In this document: positions 9,435 through 18,985 of the stretch, one piece after another | Layout: each line of letters starts with the position of its first letter | Position numbering within the stretch: the first letter of the stretch is position 1 | From: Legionella bozemanae | GTDB taxonomy: Bacteria > Pseudomonadota > Gammaproteobacteria > Legionellales > Legionellaceae | Reading direction: 5' to 3' | DNA: 64,000 nt | Assembly (NCBI RefSeq): GCF_001648595.1 | Contig: NZ_LBAW01000021.1 | Coordinates: 1-64,000 of the forward strand | Notes under the pieces: generated by a model | Told to the model about the DNA's origin: nothing | Databases searched by the model: none | What the model saw: only the letters and a program-made list of their open reading frames with translations | Made by a program: the position numbers and the translations under genes

Positions 9435-9668
9435 CTATAATTTCTCTCTTCTTTCAAAATTATTTCTTACGTTTTGATTTATATAGCTACAGAGACCTCT
9501 ACCTGCTTCAGCTAAATTTTTCATTTCTTCAACATCATGAACCCCGGGTTTCCTATACGTGTAATGGTAGGCATAGTTGCTATTCTTAAATTTTACAACA
9601 ATATAGTCTACTCCTATTTCGTATAGCTCAACTCCAGAGTTATCACTTAAATTTCTATAAGCTTCCAT
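9435..9668 (-). CDS. Small KTSC-like protein
   Basis: A 77-residue soluble protein. The order of a strand pair around VDYIVVKFKNSNYAYHYTY and a C-terminal helix with GRGLCSYINQNVR resembles KTSC-domain proteins, whose role is poorly known. On the minus strand AGGGAA lies eight bases before the ATG. It stands alone between the MFS gene and the autotransporter-like gene. Confidence 0.55.
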   Translation of the reverse strand: MEAYRNLSDNSGVELYEIGVDYIVVKFKNSNYAYHYTYRKPGVHDVEEMKNLAEAGRGLCSYINQNVRNNFERREKL

Positions 9669-9947
9669 TTTATTTCCCTATTACTATAGATTAAAAGTAT
9701 ATAAATAAGTCAATATGTTTTCAAAAAAGTCGATAAGGTGAATTTATTAAATACTTCAATATGAGATTAAGCATTTTGTTGTTGAGAATGGTGCCTTTTA
9801 AGTGGGGTAGCTCTAAGAACTATCATCTTTCTCTATATTTCAATGTAACAAGTTGTTTGCTTTCAGTTAATATAGAATATTTAACAACAGCTTCACTTTC
9901 TCGCTGCATAAAGTTAAATTGATTGTAGGATTGTCAGCAGATATAGG

Positions 9948-12161
9948 ATGAAGAGATTGAAGCAGAAAGCAAGTTTAGATTATCTAAAGCTATTTGTTGC
10001 CGTGATTATAATTTTAGGATTCAATACTGCCTATCCTGGTTATCAGCCATGGTCTACACGAGTTACAGGCCAAGGTCTATTAGGAAAAAGTCAGATTGGC
10101 GGTTTTATTGATGGCATGCAGCCGCTCACGGGTAATACGGAGAGGTTATGGTTTATAGACGGCACGATTCTTGGCGGAAGCAGCGAGTTAAATAGCAGCA
10201 ATTCAGCATACAGTATAGGAACTGGAGTGCGTGAACTCAAAAATTGGAGCCAAGGGGAAGCAATTTTAGGTGGTTTTTTCTTTGCTGATTATCAACAGAC
10301 TGCACATCGAACCCAGGCTTGGATTGCTAATCCCGGTATTGAGTTATTAGGCTCTTATAATGAAGTTCGGGTACAGGGATATATTCCTATCAGTCGACGT
10401 CATCAAACATATCATTACCTTATGGCCAGTGATATTCCTCAATCTACTTTAAATGACTCTGGTAGAACTAACAATTTAACCTATGTTCAAGGTCATGGGT
10501 TTTTCGATACGCCTGCAGCGCTTACAGATGAATACGGTGTTGGATTAGAGGCGGAGCTGGGACACTATCTACCCTTACCTCAAGGAGGATGGATCCATGG
10601 CGGGGTTTATTATTTTAATTATCAAAATGCTAAAAATATTACGGGTGTAGAAGCTAATGTGGAATTATTTACAGGAAAAAACGCGGCTCTAGTGATTCAA
10701 GAAAATTACGATAACCAAAACAAAAATAAAATTTCCCTAGGAGTTCGCTTCAGTTTTGGAGGTCCAGATTATACCCAAGCTCAAAATTTATCCAATCGTA
10801 TGGAAGAACCTATTATTCGTCATTTAGCACGTCCATCTTATGGATTGGCAACCCCCACAAGAAAGAGTTTTATCGCCACAGGTTCTGCGCAAGAAATTCG
10901 CAATAATATTTGGTTTTTTAGTCCCGAGGGTACTTATCAAGGCCACGGATCGTCATTTACTTTTGCTAATTGTACCGCTGAAAATCCTTGTATTAATTTG
11001 GACCAGACAGTTGCCAGTGGTATTGCTGCTGTGGCTCCGAATGCCTCGTTTTGGTTTGCGTCTGGAACATATGTTTTACCGAGTACGGGTACTGATGGTT
11101 TTATCCAATTGGCAGATGGGCAAAGTCTTTGGGGACGAAACGCTGATTTTATGGCTCCAGCTATGGGCAGCCAGCTTCCTACTATTAGAGGGGGAATATG
11201 GTGGAACGGTAATAGCTCAATAAATGATTTGCAATTAATTAATAACAACCAAATTATCCCTCAAACTGTTTCCCACGCATATGACAATACGGTGATGGGC
11301 GTTGGCGCTACTGGAAACGTAACACTAAATAATACAAGAATCATTACTTCGGCCACTGGTAGCCTTAATGATACAGCAATTTTTTCAGTTTATAGTTATG
11401 GGGAAAATATTTTAATTAATTCATCGCACGTGCTAGGAATAGGCGATGCTACTTATACGGGCTATGTAGATACTGTTGTTTCCGATGGTGTTGAGGGCGC
11501 TACCGGCAATGTAATAATAAATAATTCATATATCGAATCAAGGGGGAATGGCAGTCAACAAAATAATGGTATTCTTGGTGGTAATGGTGATACTGTTATA
11601 AATAATTCCGTGGTGAATGTATCAGGAAGAACTATTATTGGATCTACAGGTGTTTTTTCTTATAACAATGTAACAATTAATAGCTCCAAAATAACAGTTG
11701 AAGATGATACTGATATTATTACTCCTGAAGGATTAGGAGGGGTGTATGGAGCGAGCTCAGGCGGTGATGTTTTTATTAAGAATAGCCTAATAACTGCTAT
11801 AAATAATGGAGCGAGTTTCGTCCATGCAGTAGACTCTTTTAATTCTACAGTCATAAATTCAAAAATTACAGCGGTAGGTCGCCAAACCGGAGACGTAATT
11901 GGGATCTATGATTATGTGGGGGGAGCTATAGAAACAATTACTCACTCGACTATTCGCGCAGAAAGCAGTGGAGGAGGGGCTGCTTCAGGCATTAATGCCC
12001 CAACGGGACAGATTATTTTTACAGGAGTAGGGGCGAGTCAAATTTTTGCCAGTTCAAGTGTTTCTGAAAATGCACAAGCTATTATGGGCATGGTGAGTAA
12101 TGAGAGTTCACCTAAATCTCAATGTACTACGAATGGAGGCCATGAGCATGATTGCGCATGA
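9948..12161 (+). CDS. Inverse-autotransporter-like barrel with beta-helix passenger
   Basis: A 737-residue surface protein. A hydrophobic N-terminal segment (about residues 13-30) is a probable signal. Residues about 38-275 alternate hydrophobic and polar strands with phrases such as GQGLLGKSQIGGFIDGMQPL and GGWIHGGVYYF, ending in SLGVRFSFGG, the layout of an invasin/intimin-type outer-membrane barrel placed before its passenger. After a linker (about 276-320), residues 320-720 carry many short units such as NVTLNNTRI, NVIINNSYI and VFIKNSLI, the turns of a right-handed beta-helix. The tail has Cys and His (CTTNGGHEHDCA). Likely role: adhesion or surface display. The usual Ig-like passenger domains are absent. 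It is a single-gene unit followed by an inverted repeat. Confidence 0.7.
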   Translation: MKRLKQKASLDYLKLFVAVIIILGFNTAYPGYQPWSTRVTGQGLLGKSQIGGFIDGMQPLTGNTERLWFIDGTILGGSSELNSSNSAYSIGTGVRELKNWSQGEAILGGFFFADYQQTAHRTQAWIANPGIELLGSYNEVRVQGYIPISRRHQTYHYLMASDIPQSTLNDSGRTNNLTYVQGHGFFDTPAALTDEYGVGLEAELGHYLPLPQGGWIHGGVYYFNYQNAKNITGVEANVELFTGKNAALVIQENYDNQNKNKISLGVRFSFGGPDYTQAQNLSNRMEEPIIRHLARPSYGLATPTRKSFIATGSAQEIRNNIWFFSPEGTYQGHGSSFTFANCTAENPCINLDQTVASGIAAVAPNASFWFASGTYVLPSTGTDGFIQLADGQSLWGRNADFMAPAMGSQLPTIRGGIWWNGNSSINDLQLINNNQIIPQTVSHAYDNTVMGVGATGNVTLNNTRIITSATGSLNDTAIFSVYSYGENILINSSHVLGIGDATYTGYVDTVVSDGVEGATGNVIINNSYIESRGNGSQQNNGILGGNGDTVINNSVVNVSGRTIIGSTGVFSYNNVTINSSKITVEDDTDIITPEGLGGVYGASSGGDVFIKNSLITAINNGASFVHAVDSFNSTVINSKITAVGRQTGDVIGIYDYVGGAIETITHSTIRAESSGGGAASGINAPTGQIIFTGVGASQIFASSSVSENAQAIMGMVSNESSPKSQCTTNGGHEHDCA

Positions 12162-12241
12162 TGGGAATCGAAAATTGTGCTTCGTTTATAGGCTCTTCTT
12201 TTAAGCTAGGGATGCAATGGATGCTGATAGCACAAAATCAT

Positions 12242-12296
12242 AGATAAGATTTATTTCTTTATCATTAGATTTAACGATTGGAATTAAATCTTATCT
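12242..12296. terminator. Inverted repeat after the adhesin gene
   Basis: Twelve bases (AGATAAGATTTA, 12242-12253) are repeated exactly in reverse complement at 12285-12296, with a loop of 31 bases. It follows the adhesin gene by 80 bases. The loop is long and there is no clean T-run, so it could be a weak terminator, an mRNA-stabilising stem or a protein-binding site. Confidence 0.3.
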
Positions 12297-12402
12297 TAAT
12301 TTATCTGGGGTTAGAGTTAGGGTTTGTGGGAGCAATTTTATTAATACTTTTTTGTATTGATTTTTCTTATTTTCATCATTTTTAATTTAAAATTGTTCCA
12401 AA

Positions 12403-12618
12403 TTATTTATCTACAATGGTTTGCTTACGGCATGCGTAAATAATTTTACCGGTACCAAGATCTATGAGTTCCCCTTTAGCTCCTGAAGATTCCAAATCAC
12501 ATTGTACGCTTAAATATACCTTCAAAGCGTCAGCTTTTATTCCCCTAATCTTTGATATTATATGATTCCCAATTTTAACTCGAGCTTCGTAGAGATTTTT
12601 TACAGTAGATAGGAACAT
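12403..12618 (-). CDS. Small hypothetical protein
   Basis: A 71-residue soluble protein of unknown role. The start is the ATG at 12618, because GGAGGT lies just before it on the minus strand; the longer frame beginning at 12660 adds only a basic run without such a site. The product has an N-terminal helix, a central segment KIRGIKADALKVYLSVQC and a short strand-rich end with two cysteines. No family is recognised. Confidence 0.55.
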   Translation of the reverse strand: MFLSTVKNLYEARVKIGNHIISKIRGIKADALKVYLSVQCDLESSGAKGELIDLGTGKIIYACRKQTIVDK

Positions 12619-12853
12619 ATTTGACCTCCATTTAACGCGGCGGTTTCTTTTTTTAGTCAAAAAGAATAAATTTAAAGCGTATTACTTTAATCATAGCTCA
12701 AAATCTCATAAATGGTAGGGATATATCTGATATTGTCGTAACTCCTTGAGTCTATCACATCCAACCCCCATAAAAATGTCCTATTCGGTTTCCTAAAAGT
12801 TCCCTAAGAATTAAAAAAGGAGGCTAGTTTTTGATTTGCTTTTATGTGAAAAC

Positions 12854-13846
12854 TTAGAAAGCATCCTCTTTTTCTTCCTTTTTTTGGGGGCAATTAGTTC
12901 TAAAAATTTGTTTTTCCTGTTGAATTAGTTGACGCACAGTCCATTGATTCGGAGATGTTGAAACTCGCATAATACGCAATACGTACTCTCCAATAAGTGA
13001 AAAAGCTAAAAAGTTGAAGGAGGATAAAGTTACCATTAATAAGAGCAAGGTCATCCATCCCGGAACATTAATTCCTATTATAAAGTATCGGGTAAGAAAA
13101 TAAATTGCGAATATTCCACAAAAAAGAATGCCCATCATACCAATCACAGCGAGTATGTGTAAGGGCATTACTGAATAGCCAACAATGTTACTTAAACTAT
13201 GGCGAAGAAGAGCAAACAAAGTATAACCACTTTTACCTTTTTTTCTAGGATGGTGTTCAACAACGACATTGCCAATACGCCGAGTCACTGATAAGAGCAT
13301 AGGACCTAATGAGGGATATGGTACATTCATCTGAAGTAGAGCATTTACAACTTGATAACGAATAATACGAAAAGCGGTCATCCTAAGTAGAGGATCTTTT
13401 TTGATAAAGAAATTATTCAGTCTGTTGATAAAGGAGCTTCCTAGACGTCTAAAAAAATGATGTTGCTTCACTTTAGGTACGCCAATAACTACATCTAAAT
13501 TTTCATTACTTCTTAATGCTCCTATTAAAATTGATAATTCTTCTGGTGGATGTTGCAGATCATCATCAAGGGTGATTATAAAAGAACCCTTTGCTTGCGC
13601 CAATCCCGCCAAAGTTGCAGAGCCTTGCCCTACATTTTTCAGGAGTTGCATCGCAGTTACACGCTTATCTTGTAATGCAATGTTTTTTAGAACTTGCCAT
13701 GAGTTATCTGAACCACAGTCCTCTATAAAGATAAGCTCAAAATCTTCATTAAGAGATTCCATGACAAAAACTATGCGTTGATAAAGTTCTGGAAGTGTGG
13801 CTGCTGAATTAAATACGGGAACAACAATCGAATATACTGGTTTCAT
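12854..13846 (-). CDS. GT2 glycosyltransferase, GtrB/ArnC-like
   Basis: A 330-residue membrane-anchored glycosyltransferase. The N-terminal GT-A domain shows YSIVVPVFNSAATLPELY, FIEDCGSDNS and the metal-binding TLDDDLQHPPEEL. Two C-terminal hydrophobic helices (about 230-255 and 267-290) follow. This is the build of enzymes that load a sugar onto undecaprenyl phosphate at the inner membrane (GtrB, ArnC, DPM1 type). The sugar is unknown. Its ATG overlaps the stop of a short upstream remnant by ATGA. It lies in the same direction as the WecE and acyltransferase genes, so it probably belongs to the same surface-sugar operon. Confidence 0.85.
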   Translation of the reverse strand: MKPVYSIVVPVFNSAATLPELYQRIVFVMESLNEDFELIFIEDCGSDNSWQVLKNIALQDKRVTAMQLLKNVGQGSATLAGLAQAKGSFIITLDDDLQHPPEELSILIGALRSNENLDVVIGVPKVKQHHFFRRLGSSFINRLNNFFIKKDPLLRMTAFRIIRYQVVNALLQMNVPYPSLGPMLLSVTRRIGNVVVEHHPRKKGKSGYTLFALLRHSLSNIVGYSVMPLHILAVIGMMGILFCGIFAIYFLTRYFIIGINVPGWMTLLLLMVTLSSFNFLAFSLIGEYVLRIMRVSTSPNQWTVRQLIQQEKQIFRTNCPQKKEEKEDAF

Positions 13847-13938
13847 ATTTCATTGAGGTGAGCGCTTATGGTTTGAACGTCAAAGGTTTGCACTATCTCT
13901 GCACTTAATTCTTTAAATTCATTTAAAGATGTTTGCAT
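13843..13938 (-). pseudogene. Short reading frame resembling a truncated acyl carrier protein
   Basis: A 31-codon frame with AAGGAT before its ATG at 13938 and a stop overlapping the GT2 start. The text MQTSLNEFKELSAEIVQTF looks like helix 1 of an acyl carrier protein, but it ends well before the serine that would carry phosphopantetheine. I read it as the 5' remnant of an ACP gene that may now serve only to couple translation into the GT2 gene. A true 31-residue protein is also possible. Confidence 0.4.
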
Positions 13939-14056
13939 ATAAAGTATCCTTAGACATATTATTCAACAGGTTCTTTAGTATACAGCTTCCCCAAGAAAAT
14001 CCAATACCGCATATTAAAAGGCGTTTATGGTTCGGATTAGCATCCTTTAACAGGAA
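13919..14056 (-). pseudogene. C-terminal remnant of a ketoacyl-ACP synthase III-like gene
   Basis: The minus-strand frame from 14056 to the stop at 13919 has no start codon of its own. It reads DANPNHKRLLICGIGFSWGS, close to the last strand and Gly-rich turn of KAS III-fold enzymes (typically G-F-G-x-G-L-S-W-G), about 25 residues before the C-terminus. Nothing upstream between 14057 and 14150 continues the gene in any frame, so most of it has been deleted. It overlaps the ACP-like frame that follows. Confidence 0.5.
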
Positions 14057-14149
14057 TCAATGATGATATATTGTGATGCCAAAAAAGGAGCTTTTTCAGC
14101 TGAAACGCTCAATTGTTAATTACGATTTTCTTTGAATGGCAATATAAAA

Positions 14150-15079
14150 TTATGTATTTGCATCATCGTTTTTACTTCTAAATTCACGTAAATTTTTTTG
14201 ATGATTTATAGCGAAATTACCAGAAACGACTTTGCTTTGGTCAACATCTGAAATAACAACCGAACCAATCTTTATAGCTGCGTTATTGCCGACCTGAACG
14301 CTGTTTGATATCGTTGCTGAGGCGCCGATCCAAACATTATTTCCTATTTGAACTCGACCTGCGAGACATACTTTTGAAGAGATATCACAATTCTCGCCAA
14401 TCTGGCAATCGTGTGCAATATTAGTATGTATCCCAACATGAGTATCATTACCTAGCGTTGTGTACTCATCATAGTTAACTGAGCGAGAAATATTACTGCC
14501 TGCATGAATAATGCAATTATCGCCTATTTTAACGCCACCAAAATGTTCGATTTGTATTTTTTTACCTAAAACATTTTTTGAAAAAAAGCCTGTCGTTCCA
14601 AGTGTAACATTTTGATAAATAACTGAATTTATACCAATAATAGTATTATCCAAAACAATAGCACCATCGTGAATAACCGTATTTGCTCCAATTTGCACGT
14701 TTTGCGACACAATAGCTCTAGGTGATATTTGTGCTGAAGGATGGATAAATGGTTCAAAATGTGTAGGGCTAAAATACTCATGTAATTTAGCGTTATGTAA
14801 ATAATAGAAAAACTGATCGGGGTGTTCTAGCAAAATAATGCATTTAGGTATCTCTGTATTTTCTTTTGCAATTATTTGAGGTGAAGTCACAATTCCTTGA
14901 ATATTAGGATTGTTTATTGCCGTTCTTAGATAGTTTTCTCCCATGGCTAAGCAGATGGAATTGGGGCGTTTTGTCCAAGTAAAAGCGGTGTAATGACATT
15001 TTTCAATAAATTGATTATTTAGAATATCAATAAAGCCAACATTTTTACCTATATCTTTTAATATCTCATCTATTAACAT
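14150..15079 (-). CDS. LpxD-like left-handed beta-helix acyltransferase
   Basis: A 309-residue protein. Residues 1-105 form an LpxD-type N-terminal domain. From about 108 to 275 there are many hexapeptide turns (IHPSAQISPRAIVSQNVQIG, IGDNCIIHAGSNIS, VQIGNNVWIGASATIS), which fold as a left-handed parallel beta-helix and trimerise. His-containing turns at about 172 (IEHFGGVKIG) and 216 (HTNIAHDCQIG) are candidates for the catalytic base. Because it sits beside a WecE transaminase, it more likely acylates a 4-amino sugar nucleotide than lipid A, although LpxD-type use of an acyl-ACP donor would fit the neighbouring KAS III and ACP remnants. Gap to WecE: about 50 bases, same strand. Confidence 0.7.
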   Translation of the reverse strand: MLIDEILKDIGKNVGFIDILNNQFIEKCHYTAFTWTKRPNSICLAMGENYLRTAINNPNIQGIVTSPQIIAKENTEIPKCIILLEHPDQFFYYLHNAKLHEYFSPTHFEPFIHPSAQISPRAIVSQNVQIGANTVIHDGAIVLDNTIIGINSVIYQNVTLGTTGFFSKNVLGKKIQIEHFGGVKIGDNCIIHAGSNISRSVNYDEYTTLGNDTHVGIHTNIAHDCQIGENCDISSKVCLAGRVQIGNNVWIGASATISNSVQVGNNAAIKIGSVVISDVDQSKVVSGNFAINHQKNLREFRSKNDDANT

Positions 15080-15128
15080 ATTTATTTTCTTATAAATTCA
15101 TTGATTAACTTATCAGAATTAAATCTTT

Positions 15129-16265
15129 TTAAGAGTAAGATTTCATGAAATTGTAAATATTCTCAATTACTACGCTAATATCATCGGGTTTTAAGCCATA
15201 GTACAATGGTAGACGCAATAAACGCTCGCTTTCTATACTGGTATATTTATCTTCACCAACAAACTCAGCATATTGAGCGCTTACTGCAGTTGTATGTAGT
15301 GGTACATAATGAAATGCTGTCACTATATTCCTACTTTTTAGCATCCTCATTAGTTGAGTGCGCATTGCAAGATCCTTACATTTAATATAATACATATGGC
15401 CATTATGGATACAATATTCAGGAATAGTGGGTAACTCAATGCAGCCATCATGGGCGAGCTGGAGTAAATGAGAGTGATAGATATGCCATGAGCGAAGACG
15501 ATCTTGATTAATTTCATGAGCTACTTCGAGTTGCGCCCATAAATAGGCCGCGTTTATATCACTTGGCAAATAACTGGAGCCGATATCACACCACGTGTAT
15601 TTATCAATTTCGCCACGAACAAATTTACTGCGGTTAGTTCCTTTTTCGCGAATTATTTCCGCACGTTCTACATATTTACTCTTGTTTAATAAAATTGCAC
15701 CACCTTCCCCCATAGAATAATTTTTAGTCTCATGAAAACTAAAAACAGCCATATCTCCAATAGAGCCCAGTGCACGTCCTTTATAACTTGACATTACACC
15801 TTGAGCGGCATCCTCAATTACCAGAAGATTGTAGTTTTTGGCAATTGCCATAATTGCATCCATCTCGCATGAAATACCCGCATAATGAACCACAACAATC
15901 GCTTTAGTTCGCGATGTAATCGCCGCTTCGATTAATTGCTCATTAATATTCATAGTGTCTGGACGAATATCGACAAATTTTATTCTTGCACCCCGCATCA
16001 CGAAAGGATTTACTGTCGACACAAAAGTAAAAGAAGGGGCAATCACTTCGTCGCCAGGCATTATATTGGCTAGAATTGCTGTCATTTCTAAGGCGTGTGT
16101 ACCGGAAGTGGTTAATAACGTTTTTTTAATATAAAATTTTTCTTCAAACCAGCGATTACATTTTTGTGTGAACTCACCATCTCCAGAAATTTTTTTATTA
16201 TAAAAGGCCCGGCGAATGTAATCTAATTCTTTTCCTGTATGAGGAGGCTGATTAAAACAGATCAT
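15129..16265 (-). CDS. wecE: dTDP-4-amino-4,6-dideoxygalactose transaminase
   Basis: A 378-residue PLP enzyme of the DegT/DnrJ/EryC1 family, matching the WecE/RffA subgroup closely: it opens with ICFNQPPHTGKELDYI and contains PGDEVIAPSFTFVSTVNPFV, DTMNINEQLIEAAIT, VVHYAGISCEMD, IEDAAQGVMSSYKGRALG and FHETKNYSMGEGG. The lysine of the last motif (about residue 181) forms the Schiff base. WecE transfers an amino group from glutamate to dTDP-4-keto-6-deoxyglucose to make dTDP-Fuc4N (dTDP-thomosamine). It is probably the first gene of a leftward surface-sugar unit; about 210 bases separate it from the divergent membrane glycosyltransferase. Confidence 0.9.
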   Translation of the reverse strand: MICFNQPPHTGKELDYIRRAFYNKKISGDGEFTQKCNRWFEEKFYIKKTLLTTSGTHALEMTAILANIMPGDEVIAPSFTFVSTVNPFVMRGARIKFVDIRPDTMNINEQLIEAAITSRTKAIVVVHYAGISCEMDAIMAIAKNYNLLVIEDAAQGVMSSYKGRALGSIGDMAVFSFHETKNYSMGEGGAILLNKSKYVERAEIIREKGTNRSKFVRGEIDKYTWCDIGSSYLPSDINAAYLWAQLEVAHEINQDRLRSWHIYHSHLLQLAHDGCIELPTIPEYCIHNGHMYYIKCKDLAMRTQLMRMLKSRNIVTAFHYVPLHTTAVSAQYAEFVGEDKYTSIESERLLRLPLYYGLKPDDISVVIENIYNFMKSYS

Positions 16266-16477
16266 AAATAATAGATCCTAATAAATAATACAAGAAAATT
16301 TTAAGTGCTTGGCTGTATTATACGATATTTCAGATCAAGATAAAATGAAAGAATCATGGCCAACACATTCTTCTCCAATAATAAATGCTTGGGCTAAACC
16401 ATCTGGTTTGACATGAATGCATCGCACTCATGGAAAATTGACTGGTTGTGCAAAAGTCTAATGTAATGGGATAAAAG

Positions 16478-18508
16478 TTGATGTTACATAGTACCTCTCC
16501 TGACTCGAGACTACTTGATGTTAAGGAGTCAAAACTCTTATGTCGGATTCAGAAAATTTTGTTACCTTTTTTACTCTTAGTACTAGGTAATCTCTATATT
16601 TATAATTCCATTATCCATAAACAGTATCCATCCTTTTTTTATCAAAATGAGTTCGCTCCCGCAGTTATGTTTGCTTGTGGTTATGAATTTGCTAATCCCA
16701 AAGATATAACTCCTTCTTTACGTTCTTTTTTGGAAAATAAAACAACAACCTTTGACTGCAGCAATATTGTTCAGGAAAAGACGATGCCGCTTAACCACTT
16801 CCAAGATATGGAACACTATATGATTTTAAGTGCGGGAGTGATATGGAGGATAATGGGGGTTGGTTGGGATAATTTAATTCCATTATTTTTAATCTTATAT
16901 AGTATAAGTTTGCTTGAGACATACTTTATTTTTCGTCTGGGAATGAATCCTTACCTTTCCTTTTTACCCTCGCTATGTGTTGCCCTCTCTTCGATGCAAA
17001 CGTACTATGTTATTCAGCTAAGAGATTATTCTGTGGCTCCATTCTTGCTAGGTATACTCTGTATCGCTGGGAAATTGCTCATTACATCTCCTGGCAAAAA
17101 AAAATTATTCTTTTCTTCTTGTGGGGCGGGTGCTTTGCTTGGTCTTGGACTGGGATTTAGAGTCGATTTGTTAGTAATGCTACCATTTTTCCTCATAACG
17201 CTTCTTTTTTTTGTAAAAGTAGATAGAAATGCTTTTCAGAACAAATTCATTGCTTGTGTCGCTTTTTTAATAAGCTTTTTTATTGCAGGCTTTCCAATTT
17301 TATATACGATACATAATTATAGTGGGGGAAATCTCGCCCATGTTATTATTCTGGGGTTGGCTGACTCGTTCACTTCGGGGTTGGGTTTAGGACAACCTGA
17401 AACTTATTCCGTTATTCCTGCTTATCGAGATTTAATTCCATATACTGTGGTGAATAGCTTTTCTCAAAGAGTTTATGGGGTTGAACAATTAATACCGACA
17501 ACAACTAAAGAATATAGCTACTATAGTTCTTTGTTTTTATTGAATTACCTATCAACATTCCCTGCAGATTTTTTAGTAAGAATCTATGCAAGCATATTTC
17601 AAGTTCCGCTAATCTTTATTCATGGATTTTTGCAAAAAATTGCGAATTATATTCCTTTGAGAAATATTGTGGTGATGCTTCCCTTTGTTACGACGGCAAT
17701 TATGGCTTTTTTTCAATTAAGGTTAGCGTTATTTGTTTTATTTGCTTTCACTTATTTAGGGGCTTATCCTTTTTTGCAGTTTGATGCAAGACACTATTTT
17801 TACTTGGAATTTGTTGGCTTATGGTTTATTGGTTTGCTAAGTCAGCAATTTATTCTTTTGATAAAGAATAAATATAATGTCGCATTTTTCAAAGAAATTA
17901 AATCTAAAGTGATATCTCGTTGGAAAATGATTTCCATTGTTTCGCTAGTAAGTATTATTTTCTTTAGTATTCCTGTAATTCTATTGCGCATTTATCAAAC
18001 AAATCACTTAAATAAGTTATTTAATAGTTACCTGGATGCAAAAACAGAAACTATCAGGCCGGTCTTAAGTAATAAAGAGAAACAATTCAATATAAAATTA
18101 CCTATAAAAAATAATGATCTTAATACCACTTATTTAGATACAACTTATCTTAGAATCAAAACCAAGGAAAAATGTCCATTAAATCAAATTGCCATAAAGC
18201 TGCATTATCTTGAAGAGCCACCGGTCTACTGGGAGGCTCCTAAAACGCTAATTATTCCTACTGCTCAGGCAACGACCTTCATTTTTCCAATTTATAATTT
18301 TCATAATGGTACAGGGCACGACATTCTTGATGAAGCATTTCTTCCATCTTACTGGATTGACTTTTTAGCATACTCAATTGAGGATTCAATTTGTATCCAA
18401 GATATTGCTTATCTAAAAGAAACTAGGAGTTTGCCTTTATTATTAACATTAAAATTGCACTCGGGATGGGAAAATACTACGCTCTACCAATCTTTTCAAA
18501 GAATCTAA
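16478..18508 (+). CDS. GT39-like polytopic membrane protein
   Basis: A 676-residue protein with an N-terminal anchor (about 30-47), ten or more further hydrophobic segments up to about residue 510, and a soluble C-terminal domain of about 150 residues. The first large periplasmic loop and the helix pattern resemble dolichyl- or undecaprenyl-phosphate-sugar mannosyltransferases (GT-C fold). The short DYSVAPFLLGILCI segment fits the second-loop region. No catalytic DD or DE pair was fixed with certainty. It diverges from the WecE gene, so a role in surface-sugar transfer is likely but unproven. Confidence 0.6.
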   Translation: MMLHSTSPDSRLLDVKESKLLCRIQKILLPFLLLVLGNLYIYNSIIHKQYPSFFYQNEFAPAVMFACGYEFANPKDITPSLRSFLENKTTTFDCSNIVQEKTMPLNHFQDMEHYMILSAGVIWRIMGVGWDNLIPLFLILYSISLLETYFIFRLGMNPYLSFLPSLCVALSSMQTYYVIQLRDYSVAPFLLGILCIAGKLLITSPGKKKLFFSSCGAGALLGLGLGFRVDLLVMLPFFLITLLFFVKVDRNAFQNKFIACVAFLISFFIAGFPILYTIHNYSGGNLAHVIILGLADSFTSGLGLGQPETYSVIPAYRDLIPYTVVNSFSQRVYGVEQLIPTTTKEYSYYSSLFLLNYLSTFPADFLVRIYASIFQVPLIFIHGFLQKIANYIPLRNIVVMLPFVTTAIMAFFQLRLALFVLFAFTYLGAYPFLQFDARHYFYLEFVGLWFIGLLSQQFILLIKNKYNVAFFKEIKSKVISRWKMISIVSLVSIIFFSIPVILLRIYQTNHLNKLFNSYLDAKTETIRPVLSNKEKQFNIKLPIKNNDLNTTYLDTTYLRIKTKEKCPLNQIAIKLHYLEEPPVYWEAPKTLIIPTAQATTFIFPIYNFHNGTGHDILDEAFLPSYWIDFLAYSIEDSICIQDIAYLKETRSLPLLLTLKLHSGWENTTLYQSFQRI

Positions 18509-18985
18509 ACGAAAATCGCTTCGAAAAAGGAGTCTTGCAAAACTGAAGTTTTAAAGACTTAATTAGGGCAATTGATTTTGCACTATTTCTATTTTACATA
18601 ATGGTGCAAGTTTGGCTTTTTTTGTGGCTTCTGTTTCAGCGTTTTCATCAGCTGGTTTTTTGTGTTCTCTTCAGTTAGCCATTTTAAACTCTAAATTTGT
18701 ACTGTTTTGCTTGACCATGTAATTAGGATAAAGATAACATGGTGAATACTTCAGGTAGGTCAATCCAAACAAGGTTAAGAATAATCGATTAGCAGATTCT
18801 ATTTGAGTTCAGTTCATTTTTGTTCTCAGCGCAAAACCCTATACACTTGGTTCTTCTTGTTGGATGCGTATAAGAGCATATTTAAAATAAGAGGGGAATA
18901 TTCGCTGATAAGCACCTCGTTTAATGTATAGGATTTCTAGAGAAGTTTTTTTCAAGTAAAAATTGAAATTAGGGATGATTAGATT
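18509..18985. other. Gene-free stretch
   Basis: About 480 bases with no convincing reading frame. A weak hairpin (GTCTTGCAAAACT ... AGTTTTAAAGAC, about 18532-18560) follows the membrane glycosyltransferase gene and may be a terminator, though it lacks a T-run. Confidence 0.4.
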
